A stretch of 64,000 nt of DNA from Melieria omissa. Lineage: Eukaryota > Arthropoda > Insecta > Diptera > Ulidiidae. Under the pieces are notes generated by a model that had not been told where the DNA came from, did not search any database, and saw nothing but the letters and a program-made list of their open reading frames with translations. The position numbers were made by a program, and so were the translations under genes. Location of the stretch: NCBI GenBank assembly GCA_963971225.1, contig OZ020269.1, forward strand, positions 91,098,783 to 91,162,782, written 5' to 3'. This document shows positions 1 through 10,239 of the stretch, piece by piece (positions within the stretch are counted from its first letter, which is position 1; each line of letters starts with the position of its first letter).

Positions 1-2137
1 GAGAATCGTCTAACGCTGCTGTGTGACAATACGCTGGTAAACTCGACTGTGCCGCAAGGCAAGGTGACGCAGGAACAGAGGTGGGTCAAGCAGTTTGTGG
101 TCAAGATATTTCATTTCATTTCATTTATTGAGCTAAGCGATACAGTGATCTGCAGGCTAGAAAATTAATACAATAAATAACACTTATATTGAACTAAAGT
201 TATAATCAACTCAATTTTTCCACAGCGACCATGGCAAAGTGCTGGTGCAGACGTACACTTTTGATTTCTTCAACTATGCGGGCATACATCGTTCCGTACA
301 TCTGTACACAACGCCCATAGTCTATATAGAAGATGTTTATGTGCAAACAGAGCTGGCAGCCAATGACGTTGGTAAGATTTGTTAACTTTGCACTTTACAC
401 TTTGAGATTTCATTGACTTCAGTTAATGTTCTAATGCTCTTTTCTTGCACATCTCTTAGGCTATGTACACTATGAGATTTTGGTAAATGGCAACAACAAC
501 ACTTACGTCATCTATGATCCACCCATCGATCCTCTATACGTGCACATACAGCTGCGCAATAAGGCCGGCCAAGTGGTGGCCCATTCCAAGGCGTACAGCA
601 CACTAAATGGCAGTGTTCGCGTGGAGGACGTTTTGCCTTGGTGGCCCTATTTGATGCATCCCGAGCCGGGCTATTTGTATACCATGGAAATCTATTTGCA
701 TGCTGTAGACGATGCACTGCTCGATGTTTATCGACTGAAAGTGGGCATACGCTCTTTGGCATGGAACAACGCTACACTGACGCTCAATGGAAAGTCACTG
801 TACTTGCGCGGCTTTGGGCGTCACGAGGATTCAGATGTGCTTAATTTAGAGTTTGTTTTTAGTTCGAAAATGTTATATTTTTTTGTATTCTTTAGTTACG
901 CGGCAAAGGTTTGGACTTGGCACTGCTGACGCGCGACTTTAATCTGTTGAAATGGATTGGCGCCAATGCCTATCGCACCTCGCATTATCCCTACTCGGAA
1001 GAGTCCATGCAATTTGCCGACGAACACGGAATTATGATCATTGATGAGTGTCCCAGTGTTGATGCAGAGTGAGTGGTGAAAGCGTTGCATAAGTTCACAA
1101 TTTATAATGTCCTTTTTTTCACCTAATAGCAACTACAATCAGGCCTTGTTGGACAAGCACAAATCGGCCATGGAACAGTTGATACATCGCGATCGTAATC
1201 ATCCCAGTGTTGTTATGTGGTCCATAGCCAATGAGCCGCGCACAAGTCCATTCCAGGCTGACTCGCACTTTCAGTAGGTTCAGAGATTTGCATTTGCATT
1301 TAATTTTTATTAATTCTTTTAACTTCCTATTAGATTTGTAGCCAACTATACGCGCGACCTGGACAGCACGAGGCCAGTAACGGCCGCCATTGCCACTCCG
1401 TCAGGCAGTGATCGCGCTGTAAGTCTTCTTATATATTCGCATTTTTTTCATATACTCACTGAGTCTACTATTTCTTACTATTTCTTTAGGCCAAACACTT
1501 GGACATTATTAGCTTCAATCGCTACAATGGCTGGTACAGCAATCCTGGCAAGCTGGACATGATCACCAGAAATGTGGTCGACGAGGCCACCACTTGGCAT
1601 AAGAAGCACAACAAGCCGGTTTTAATGGCCGAATACGGTGCCGATACAATTGAAGGTCTCCACCTGGCAAGTAACAATTTTTTACCTTAAATATTATTTT
1701 AATACAATTTTTATTTATTTTATTTACTCAGACACCTGCTTACATATGGTCCGAGGAGTATCAAACCGAACTCTTTTCCAAACACTTTAAGGCCTTTGAT
1801 TTGCTGCGCAAACAATCCTGGTTCATTGGTGAATTCGTATGGAATTTTGCTGACTTCAAGACAGCACAATGTATGGCAATCATGCAAAATTTTTGTAAAT
1901 ATTTTTTAACCAATTTTTTTAATTTTTAATTTAGCCATTACGCGCGTGGGCGGCAATAAAAAGGGCGTCTTTACGCGCAATCGCCAACCGAAAGCCACCG
2001 CACATTTGCTGCGTAAACGTTACTTTGCCTTGGGTCGCGAACTGGAACTCTGCAGCGTGCCGGACGATCTCTTCCTTTACATAACCGATGCTACCTTAAC
2101 GCCGATGCGTGGCAAGCACATCGATTCGGACTTATAG
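1..2137 (+). CDS. GUSB: Beta-glucuronidase copy 1, 5'-truncated by window edge
   Basis: Glycosyl hydrolase family 2 beta-glucuronidase, which removes terminal glucuronate from glycosaminoglycans and conjugates, normally in lysosomes or secreted. Nine exons fit by homology to the second copy and to the animal family: 1-80, 226-371, 460-836, 896-1068, 1130-1273, 1334-1418, 1490-1666, 1732-1870 and 1935-2137 (TAG). They join in frame to 507 visible residues; the first two exons lie outside the window. Visible landmarks are [27 protein letters not shown], the acid/base glutamate in NEP (GAG 1233-1235), NRYNGWY, the nucleophile glutamate in AEYGAD (GAA 1631-1633), and the family ending [12 protein letters not shown]. 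The intron after 1666 starts with GC (GCAAGT); using the GT four bases on would break the frame. No premature stop is seen, so the gene looks functional. The 3' UTR has a short CAG run near 2168. Confidence 0.93.
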
Positions 2138-2320
2138 AGGTTGGCTGTGGATGCCACGACTAGCGTAGCAGCAGCAGCAGCAGCAGTCCACATGAAATCG
2201 GCAACTGCAATCCAAAGTTCAATTGAGCATTTTTAACAAACATACATTTATAATTTCTTTGTCTTTTGACTGGCTGAATTTTCGTATTACATAGATAGGC
2301 AAATTACTTGTATTAATTTA

Positions 2321-2326
2321 AATAAA
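2321..2326 (+). promoter_or_regulatory. Poly(A) signal AATAAA of glucuronidase copy 1
   Basis: AATAAA lies about 185 bp after the stop codon of copy 1 in AT-rich DNA. Another AATAAA lies further on, near 2773, but this one is the nearest. Confidence 0.55.
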
Positions 2327-2924
2327 ATATTTTTATACATATGTATTGTACTTGTATATGCATAGCTTAGCTTGTAAATACATTTATTATGTCTGCGATT
2401 TGTTAGTTGGTGAGCTGACGCTGACAGAGCAAAGAAGTCAGAGTCAAGGCATTAGATGTGAACATTTTAAAACAAAACACGGCTTTGGCGACCTCGTCAT
2501 CGAAATCAAGCAAAGTACATAACCAGTATATGAAGTTCATACCACCATACATACAGTACATACATAGAAGTTGCATTGTAAGACTTAACTGATGTCATTT
2601 GATATCCAATATTTACACATTGGAAATCATTTTTCGGTTTTAATTCGTATTTGTGGACATTAAATGGAGTAAAAGTACAACAAAGAGGGAGGAAAATATT
2701 TTAAATTTTTTTTAATTGTATGTATAAATAAGCAAACAATGAAAGACAACGTGTATATGCCTTATTGAGCCAATAAAATAAATTATAAATATATATTTTC
2801 AAAGAAACACAAATAGACATAATAAAGCAAAATGTGTTTTACTTTGGGAAGATGATGAAATATTTTTTTATAAAAGAGGGTTCAAAACTATTGAGATTTT
2901 TCAAAATAATTAAAATGGCATTAA

Positions 2925-3447
2925 CCCTTTCGAGCCCGAATCTGACTCTGCGTCTCGATATTACTTTTTGGTATTTAAATCATGAAATATTTGCCTAAGA
3001 AGTGTGCACACGAAATTTGAAGTCACCACGCCTCCTTGTTAGAGTTCTAGAGCTAGTTTACTTTTGAAAAATTTTAGCTTAAAACGGGTTAAAGAAGTTT
3101 TGCATCAATATTTTTTAATTACAGAAAAATTATTTCATATCTATGAAATAATACATAATTATCACTTTTTGATTTTATTTAACCATTATTAAAGAAATAG
3201 GGTTTTGATCAAACGCACCCAATGTGTAGACTTCAATTAGAACACAAACTTTCCCTAATAATGCTGAAAATTATTGGAAATTATTTTGGGAATAACAGTA
3301 AAATTTTTTTAATTTGCCTTGAATTCACTTCTAAAAATATTAATTTGTTGGTGCCTACTTAAAATAAACCCATAAATCAATCGTAGCTTTTGCTAGAAGA
3401 TGACAAATAGGTGAAATTACTCTCAGGCAACTTTAGGGTCGAAAAGG
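2925..3447 (+). mobile_element. TTAA-flanked MITE, family A copy 1 (523 bp)
   Basis: The element begins CCCTTTCGAGCCC after TTAA (2921-2924) and ends GGGTCGAAAAGG before TTAA (3448-3451). TTAA duplication with CCC...GG ends is the signature of piggyBac-type insertion. The inside is AT-rich and non-coding. The same sequence is present in reverse orientation at 41389-41883, including the block around CTCTAACAA-GAGGCGTGG and both termini, which fixes the ends. Confidence 0.8.
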
Positions 3448-3629
3448 TTAAAAAGAAATTAAATCAATGATTAGCAACTAGGAATATTTACAGTTGAGTT
3501 ACTCCCACTCAAACAACTGAGATTATGAGCTACAAAGAGATATTATGGACCAACTGTAAGCTTAAAATTTTTTTTTAGGTTGATCAAAACATTTCTATAA
3601 GGTTGTGTTCTTAAAATTCAAATGCTTCT

Positions 3630-4212
3630 AACTTTCGAACCAATAAAGTTAGAGTGATGAAATGTTGACACGGGATCAAGGAGATTTCGGGTTTTAACGC
3701 AGTAACTTTTCAAGAAAATTCTTTATAAATTTTCAAGGATATAAAGGATTAAAATTTTCAAAGGACCTTTTTCATGTCCTTTTTGTTACAAATTGATAAA
3801 AAAAAAATCAATTTTATTTAAGTTCTTGGGTCTTTCCTCTTCTATTTGATATACATATCGCCATATTCTAACGAGGTTAAGTATTTTTTCTATTTTTTTT
3901 ATTTCTTATCCCCTTCAAAATTTTGAAGTACAGTACTTTTGGCTTAAAGCGAACTTCGAGGAACCGGGAAAAATGGTTCGTTTTAACCGAAAGTTAGCGA
4001 AAACATAAAGCGCGTACTTTTGAAATTGGTTCGTTTTAAGCGGAAAATCGTTTTAAACGGGTTCGTTATAAGCGAAAAACACTCTACTTTAAAAGGACAA
4101 AGGAAGTAAAAATGAAAAACAGAGCGCACAGTATTACTATATTTGGTCTCTAGTTCCAGGTACATATGGATTTTTTCCGGTGTGAATTTTTTTTTATTTT
4201 TGTCGCACGGTG
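3630..4212 (+). repeat. Dispersed repeat ending GTCGCACGGTG, copy A
   Basis: This AT-rich non-coding sequence aligns along its length with 43945-44370 (shared blocks include GATCAAGGAGATTT, CAAGGATATAAAGGATTA and CGCCATATT-TAACGAGGTTAA). It ends GTCGCACGGTG at 4202-4212. Relative to that copy it carries an extra ~150 bp at about 3930-4085. The class is unknown. The start is only approximate. Confidence 0.65.
3930..4085. mobile_element. Small insertion built from TTCGTTATAAGCGAA-type palindromes
   Basis: The copy at 43945 reads straight through this point (GAAGTCC-TTTTAAAAG), so the block is an insertion in copy A. It contains repeated words of the form GGTTCGTTTTAA and the palindromes TTCGTTTTAAGCGGAA and TTCGTTATAAGCGAA. 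No coding potential. Probably a miniature element or a short palindromic array. Confidence 0.5.
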
Positions 4213-4373
4213 GAATCGGGTACATTAACTCATAATTGGGTTGAACATTTAAGTTAGAAAAAAGCCAAGTGAAGCAAGAATCTTCTTAAATTAATATCTA
4301 TGTTTAGTTCTTACGAAAAACATATCTAATTGCAGAAAGATATCTTATCACAAGATAGATAGAAGCTTTCTTC

Positions 4374-4643
4374 TTGGACAAATATTTACCCACCAAGACA
4401 AATATTTACCAAGTGCTAATCTTTCTGCATGACAAGGCTAGGCCACATTTTGCAAAAGGCGTCAAAGAGTCTTTGGAGACATCAATGGGATGTCCTACCA
4501 ACTTCCGAGTTATACTTCTCAAGGACTCATACTTCTCAATGACTTATGGCCTGACCGAGCAGCATTTCACTTCTTACAAAGAAGCCAAAATTAAGTCGAT
4601 TCTGGATCGCCTCAAAGGAAAAATTGAGAAAAGTCGTACCTAA
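4374..4643 (+). pseudogene. Mariner transposase C-terminal relic
   Basis: The 89-codon frame carries LIFLHDKARPHFAK, matching the second catalytic Asp region (HDNARPH) of mariner transposases, and later GLTEQHFTSYKEAK, matching the C-terminal HGLAEQHFTSYEE block. The segment between, normally PHPPYSPDLAPSDYHLF, is scrambled by frameshifts, so the third Asp is lost. There is no N-terminal domain and no recognisable inverted repeat. The HFTSYEKAKI block at 32112 is very similar, so both may come from the same mariner family. Confidence 0.75.
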
Positions 4644-4913
4644 TGATAGACAATACTTTCTATTTTCTTGAAATTTCTCAAAATTGGTTCTCTAAATAAT
4701 GCTTCAAAGTTAAAAAATAAATAACCTTAAAACTTATTTGTGTTGCAAATATGATTAAAATAAGAACTTGTTTGTGTATTTAGAACTTTAGAGTTTTTCA
4801 TAAACTCCATAGAAACAAATAAATAAATTTAAATACATACTTTGAAGCCAAAACAAAATAATACAAAACCAAGTTCTTGTTCTCGACGAACCTACAAAAA
4901 CTGTGATACCATT

Positions 4914-4989
4914 CGTTGCCTGAGAAAACAAATGTCGTATGTCCCCCTATCCTCAATGGAACATACGACATTCGTTTTCTTAAGCAGCG
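4914..4989. repeat. 76-bp foldback (hairpin), copy 1
   Basis: The two arms are 29 bp and read into each other around AATGTCGTATGT...ACATACGACATT, with an 18-bp loop. The same 76-bp structure occurs at 55645-55720 in the opposite sense. Both copies are flanked by ATT. It could be a miniature inverted-repeat element or a pre-miRNA-like hairpin. Confidence 0.75.
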
Positions 4990-5394
4990 ATTTGTTTTGC
5001 CAACTCTTTTCCGGCTACGGCATTTTTGCAATTTGTTCCAGCTGGGCCACTGAACTCACCACACATGCTCCAGACTCACTGCACAGCTCTCACTTTCCTG
5101 TGCATGCACTGCGCCGCCTTGTTTTATCGCTCGCAGCAATGCATTTGTCAAAGTCAGCTGTTCTTTGTTTACATGCGCTCCAACATTTCCATACATAAAT
5201 ATGTGAATTTTGTGTGGGTTTTTATCCATTATTTATTTGCCAAACCCTCCCGCACAAACAATCACTCAGCTAGTTTTCAATTTGAGTCGAGTGGAGATAA
5301 ACAGTCCGTATCTGGTAAAAGCGACAAAAAGCAACAAAACAAGTAACAAGCCGAACATTACCAATATGAGCGGCACAACAGAGTCCATAAATTT

Positions 5395-5400
5395 TATAAA
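5395..5400 (+). promoter_or_regulatory. Possible TATA box of glucuronidase copy 2
   Basis: TATAAA lies 139-144 bp before the start codon of copy 2. Candidate initiator-like CA dinucleotides follow 27-38 bp downstream. This is inferred from position only; the copy 1 promoter lies outside the window, so no comparison is possible. Confidence 0.35.
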
Positions 5401-5538
5401 GCAAAATTCCTAAATCGAAACATTGTTGCGTCAATGCGGCAAACGGAACGCGGCCGCAGCAGTTTACGATAAAATCGAGTTGGAACATTTGCATAGTGGA
5501 TTCATAGCAAAGCAGTGGCATCGAAAATTAGAACTGAA

Positions 5539-8508
5539 ATGCTTCTAAAAGTGGGCGTGCTGCTGCTGATGTGCGCACATGTGTGGACACAGGAGCAGTC
5601 GTTCGACTATGGCAACATGGCGGACGAACCGGCCATTAGGGGGCTGCTGTATCCGCGCGAGTCGGAGTCGCGCGAAGTGCGCTCGCTGGATGGAATTTGG
5701 CGCTTTCTGCAGTCGGACATCAATGATCCCATGCAGGGCGTGCGCGATGGCTGGTACAAAGACGAGCTGGATAAGGTGAGTGCTGCTCATAAATTGGATT
5801 ATATAATAACTTCTATGCTTCTGTTAGGTCAAACCCACGCGTCCCATGCCGGTGCCGGCCAGCTACAACGACCTGGGCACCGAAACCGATTTGCGCGATC
5901 ATGTGGGCACTGTGTGGTACGAGAGGAAGTTCTTCATACCGCACGGCTGGGCATTGGAACAGCGCGTTTGGTTGCGTTTTGGCAGTGTGCACTATGCAGC
6001 AATGGTGGTAAGCGGCAGCCCGCGTGGCTGAAGAGTGGAAAAGTTGTTGTCATTTTGATTGCATTGCAGTGGCTGAATGGTCAAAAGGTGACCACACATA
6101 CCATAGGACATTTGCCCTTCGAGGCTGAGATCACGGACAAGGTGAAATTTGGCGCAGAGAATCGTCTGACTCTGCTGTGCGACAACACGCTGGTAAACTC
6201 GACTGTGCCGCAGGGCAAGGTGACGCAGGAACAGAGGTGAGTCAAGCAGAGAAATTGAACCAAAGTTATAATAAACTAAACTTTTCCCCACAGCGACCAT
6301 GGCAAAGTGCTGGTACAGACGTACACTTTCGATTTTTTTAACTATGCGGGCATACATCGTTCCGTACATCTGTACACAACGCCCATAGTCTATATAGAAG
6401 ATGTTAATGTGCAAACAGAGCTGGCAGCCAATGACGTTGGTAAGATTTGTTAACTTTGCACTTTACACTTTGAGATTTCATTGACTTCAGTTAATGTTCT
6501 AATGTACTTTTCTTGCACATCTCTTAGGCTATGTACACTATGAGATTTTGGTGAATGGCAACAACAACACGCACGTCATCTATGATCCACCCATTGATCC
6601 TCTATACGTGCACATACAGCTGCGCAATAAGGCCGGCCAAGTGGTGGCACATTCCAAGGCGCACAGCACACTAAATGGCAGTGTTCGCGTGGAGGACGTT
6701 TTGCCTTGGTGGCCCTATTTGATGCATCCCGAGCCGGGCTATTTGTATACCATGGAAATCTATTTGCATGCTGTGGACGATGCACTACTCGATGTTTATC
6801 GATTGAAAGTGGGCATACGCTCTTTGGCATGGAACAACGCTACACTGACGCTCAATGGAAAGTCACTGTACTTGCGCGGCTTCGGGCGTCATGAGGATTC
6901 AGATGTGCTTAATTTAGAGTTTGTTTTTAGTTCGAAAATGTTATATATTTTTGTATTCTTTAGTTACGCGGCAAGGGTTTGGACTTGGCACTGCTGACGC
7001 GCGACTTTAATCTGTTGAAATGGATTGGCGCCAATGCCTATCGCACCTCGCATTATCCCTACTCGGAAGAGTCCATGCAATTTGCTGACGAACAAGGAAT
7101 TATGATCATTGATGAGTGTCCCAGCGTGAATACTGAGTGAGTGAGAAGATGGTTTGGATTATTTAATGAAATTAGGATTTTTTTGAACTTTATTTGTTCA
7201 TGTTTTTATGAAATATTTATTGATAGTAAATCATAATTATGTCTTTATTATTGAAAACAATCGTCCTATAAGTTTTTGTTTTTTAATTTCTGTCATAACT
7301 TATTTTAATGAAAAAATTTGTTCTATAAATTATGTCTTTTTTAATTCTATATTTTTTGTTTTAATTTCTATCATAACTTATTTTAATGACAAAATTTGTT
7401 CTATAAATTCTGTTTTTTTTAATGAAAACATTCGTTCTATAATTTTGTTTTGAATTTTTGTCATAACTTATTTTAATCAAACAATTTTTTTCTATACTTT
7501 TTCTCTCTTATTTAAGCATTTTTGAGCCTTTACTATTAAAAAATCACAAATCGGCGCTACAACAGCTCATACATCGTGATCGCAATCATGCCAGCGTCAT
7601 CATGTGGTCGGTGGCCAATGAGCCACGTTCGGGCAGCGAACAGGCGAGCGTTTACTTTGGGTATTAAGTCTTTCAATTACTCTACAACTTAGCTTAACAA
7701 ATCTTGTTTTATAATTTCAAGTCATTTAACCAACTATACCAAAACTTTGGATGCTACACGTCCCATCACAGCTGCCATTAATGTGGAACATAAAAAAGAC
7801 AAGTTGGCAAGTTTTTCATTACAACAAATCTGTAATAATTTTAACTAAATTTCCGACAATCTAAATGCACTTTCAACAGGCACAATACCTGGACATTATC
7901 AGCTTTAATCGATATAATGCTTGGTATCAAAATGCTGGCCAGCTGGACATGATAGCCAACAATGTGCTGGAGGAAGCCACCGATTGGCATAAGCAGCACA
8001 ATAAGCCAATTATAATGACTGAATATGGTGCCGACACCTATGAGGGTTTACACTTTGTATATTGGCTGATGACATGCAACAACAGCAATCACTCAGACTT
8101 ATTTCTTATCTCCAACAGCTGCCCAACTACATCTGGTCCGAAGACTATCAGCGCGCTTTGCTCTCCAAGCACTTTAAAGCCTTCGATGAGTTGCGTGCGC
8201 AACACTGGTTTATTGGTGAATTTTTATGGAATTTTGCTGACTTTAAGACGGCACAAAGTAAGTCTGCTCATTATGTGAAACATATAGCAATTTCAAAATG
8301 TCACCCTAAAGCCTATACACGCGTGGGCGGCAACAAGAAGGGCATCTTTACGCGCAATCGTCAACCCAAGGGGGCTGCCTTCTTGCTGCGTCAACGCTAC
8401 TACAGTTTGGCACTGGAGCTGGATCAATGCGAAATGCCGCTGGACTTGTACGAGTATGTTATTAGTTGGCAACAGTCGCCCGCAAGTGGAGATTACACCG
8501 TTCTATAG
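5539..8508 (+). CDS. GUSB: Beta-glucuronidase copy 2, complete 11-exon gene
   Basis: Glycosyl hydrolase family 2 beta-glucuronidase, 673 residues after splicing (human GUSB has 651). Exons: 5539-5775, 5828-6007, 6070-6236, 6294-6439, 6528-6904, 6964-7136, 7517-7660, 7722-7806, 7880-8056, 8119-8257, 8312-8508. The ATG at 5539 starts a hydrophobic signal peptide ([18 protein letters not shown]), implying a secretory or lysosomal route; an upstream in-frame GTG is not needed. The sugar-binding domain follows, then GRHEDSD, NEP with the acid/base Glu (GAG 7620-7622), NRYNAWY, and TEYGAD with the nucleophile Glu (GAA 8021-8023). The intron after 7806 has a GC donor (GCAAGT). The 380-bp intron 7137-7516 is AT-rich with an internal repeat. 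The 54-bp intron 8258-8311 has no in-frame stop. The 5' half is almost identical to copy 1 while the 3' half is clearly diverged. Confidence 0.95.
7270..7495. repeat. AT-rich degenerate tandem repeat inside intron of copy 2
   Basis: The phrase CATAACTTATTTTAAT recurs near 7294, 7372 and 7462, followed each time by AATTTGTTCTATAA-like sequence, giving a loose ~80-90 bp period. Copy 1 lacks it; its matching intron is only 61 bp. Confidence 0.6.
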
Positions 8509-8597
8509 CTTTTTAATATATAGGCAAACTAATTGTGCTCTTATGTAAGCAATAAGTGTAGCCAAATGGACATTTTATACGTAAAACATAATGACTA

Positions 8598-8603
8598 AAT
8601 AAA
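8598..8603 (+). promoter_or_regulatory. Poly(A) signal AATAAA of glucuronidase copy 2
   Basis: AATAAA lies 90 bp after the stop codon at 8508 and 79 bp before the stop of the converging ZNHIT3 gene, so the two 3' UTRs probably approach or overlap. Confidence 0.5.
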
Positions 8604-8681
8604 TATATTTATATAGCATTTTATGAGCTTACGAGTAGGAATTTGCTTAGAAGTAACTAGGAGCTAGCTGCACTATTTTTT

Positions 8682-9242
8682 TTAACTAAGCAAAGCCGCC
8701 TCACGATCCTCTTCAGCACTGGGCGGCTCAATCACTTGCAGACATTCATCGGCAAATTCGACAAAGAGCGGCTCTTGCATGGCGGCGCGCATGGCTTTCC
8801 AGGCATTGGGCGCCACGTCGATTTCGCGCAGCAAATTGCGCAGATGAGGATTGTAGAGCAGATTGTGTAAACCTTCAAAGTTGCCTAATGAAGTAATAAG
8901 GATATGTAAATAAGATTTTTTTTAATGTAAGTACTCAAGCACTCACGTAGCAGCTCCAGTTTCTCGCGCGGTACTGTGTCCTCTGTGCGAAATGGGTCAT
9001 GCAGCGTGGGCTCCTGATCGTCGTTGTCTTCCAGCGTCTGTGTGACCTCAGTGTCCATAGCTGAATTGCGTTTACATTCCTGTTTTTTATGTTCCTTGAA
9101 GCAGGCCAACGAGCAGCTGCAAGCAGTAAAAAGAATGAAGAACTTTTCACTACTCTTTGAACTACAAGACTTACTATGGTCCAAGGCAATTTGGACACTT
9201 GTATTTGTTGGTAGACGTTTCGCACTGTATGCAGGACATCAT
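8682..9242 (-). CDS. ZNHIT3: HIT-type zinc-finger protein, ZNHIT3-like
   Basis: Three exons on the - strand (9242-9175, 9116-8947, 8884-8682) join in frame to 146 residues. ZNHIT3 family proteins act in box C/D snoRNP assembly with NUFIP. The zf-HIT domain spans about residues 4-40: CIQC, then KYKCPNC, then after the first splice PYCSLACFKEHKKQEC. An acidic linker follows. The C-terminal domain contains NPHLRNLLREID and MQEPLFVEFADECLQVIEPP, which match the animal ZNHIT3 tail. GT-AG introns are 58 and 62 bp. Two ATGs are adjacent at 9242 and 9239 and the first was used. The length is close to that of human ZNHIT3. It converges on glucuronidase copy 2 with 173 bp between stop codons. Confidence 0.93.
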
Positions 9243-9564
9243 TTCTTATATTTCGTGCTTTAAAACTTCACTAAGAACGGTTTGTGCAATACAAATCAAA
9301 ATTCTTGCAGTTCGACTTCTTTTGTTTATGAAAACTGTCAACACGTGCGTACAGCAACAGCTGTTCAATGCAGTCAACAGCTGTTCTGTACTGTCAGTAA
9401 AAAGTGGCAACTCTATGTTCGTGTTTTCTTAGTGCAAACGAAAACCAGTCAATATTGACATAAGTCTCCGTTGAGCTGCTAGATGGCGCCATACAAATTT
9501 TAATGCAACCCTGTACCGAGTAGACTCGGATTGAAGTATGGCATTTTGCACGGCATACTTGTTA

Positions 9565-9637
9565 GCCCCAGTGGCCTAATGGATAAGGCGTCGGCCTCCT
9601 AAGCCGAAGATTGTGGGTTCGAGTCCCATTTGGGGTA
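9565..9637 (+). tRNA. tRNA-Arg-CCT: tRNA-Arg (anticodon CCT)
   Basis: A 73-nt cloverleaf. The acceptor GCCCCAG pairs with TTGGGGT allowing two G-T pairs. The D arm contains GGCCTAATGGATAAGGC. The anticodon arm is TCGGC / CTCCTAA / GCCGA with anticodon CCT at 9598-9600, which reads AGG. The T arm is GTGGG-TTCGAGT-CCCAT and the discriminator base is A. Internal A and B boxes are intact and there is no intron. A run of eight T (9664-9671) follows as a Pol III terminator. Confidence 0.96.
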
Positions 9638-9663
9638 AAGTCGGGTTTGCGCCCGAGTGTTTC

Positions 9664-9671
9664 TTTTTTTT
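9664..9671 (+). terminator. Pol III T-run terminator of tRNA-Arg
   Basis: Eight T residues lie 27 bp after the tRNA 3' end. Confidence 0.7.
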
Positions 9672-10239
9672 CTTTGGTATGAAGCATATTTTTTATGAAC
9701 GAAAGCAGTTGCTTTGAAAGTGTATTCAGGTAGGTTTTGTATGACGTGGCAGAAAAATGAGGCAGCCTAAGTAAAACAGAAAAGCCATAACCTCATTATA
9801 AGCAAAGTGTATCAATACATTTTTACTTTAACTACGAAAAGCTGCTGAAGGCGATTGCCAAAGCTGTAAGCAATTGTGAGAAAAAAGAGTCAAAGAAAGG
9901 AATTGCAGGCAATTGCGTGAGTGCAACAACAACTAACCTCACAAATTGCAGGCAATTGCAATGAAAAAGAGTCCATGAGCGTGGGTTCATTGCCACTGAA
10001 CTGCATTTTTTTGCACTAAAATTCCAAAATTTTCCCGAAACAGCCCCAAAGTGGAAATGAAAGTACCAATTTCGGCAAATTTTAACACAAAACAAAACAT
10101 AACCTTTTTATCTGCATTTTTACCAATGGCCCTAAAAAGGGTTTTTCTTTTTTTTACTAATACACTTTTGTATGAAAAAGGCCAAAATTACACAAAAGCG
10201 TCCCATTTGGACCAAGTCAATCAATCATCAAATCAATCA
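9672..10239. other. No gene recognised
   Basis: AT-rich sequence with scattered AATTGCAGGCAATTG-like words near 9900-9960. No open frame with protein-like features. Confidence 0.5.

Noticed and set aside
5515..5541. GTG at 5515 as an upstream start of glucuronidase copy 2
   Set aside because: The ATG at 5539 gives a clean signal peptide; a GTG start is not expected in a fly nuclear gene.
8062..8508. Single uninterrupted frame covering the end of glucuronidase copy 2
   Set aside because: It reads through a 54-bp intron and starts inside another intron; homology to copy 1 supports the spliced model.
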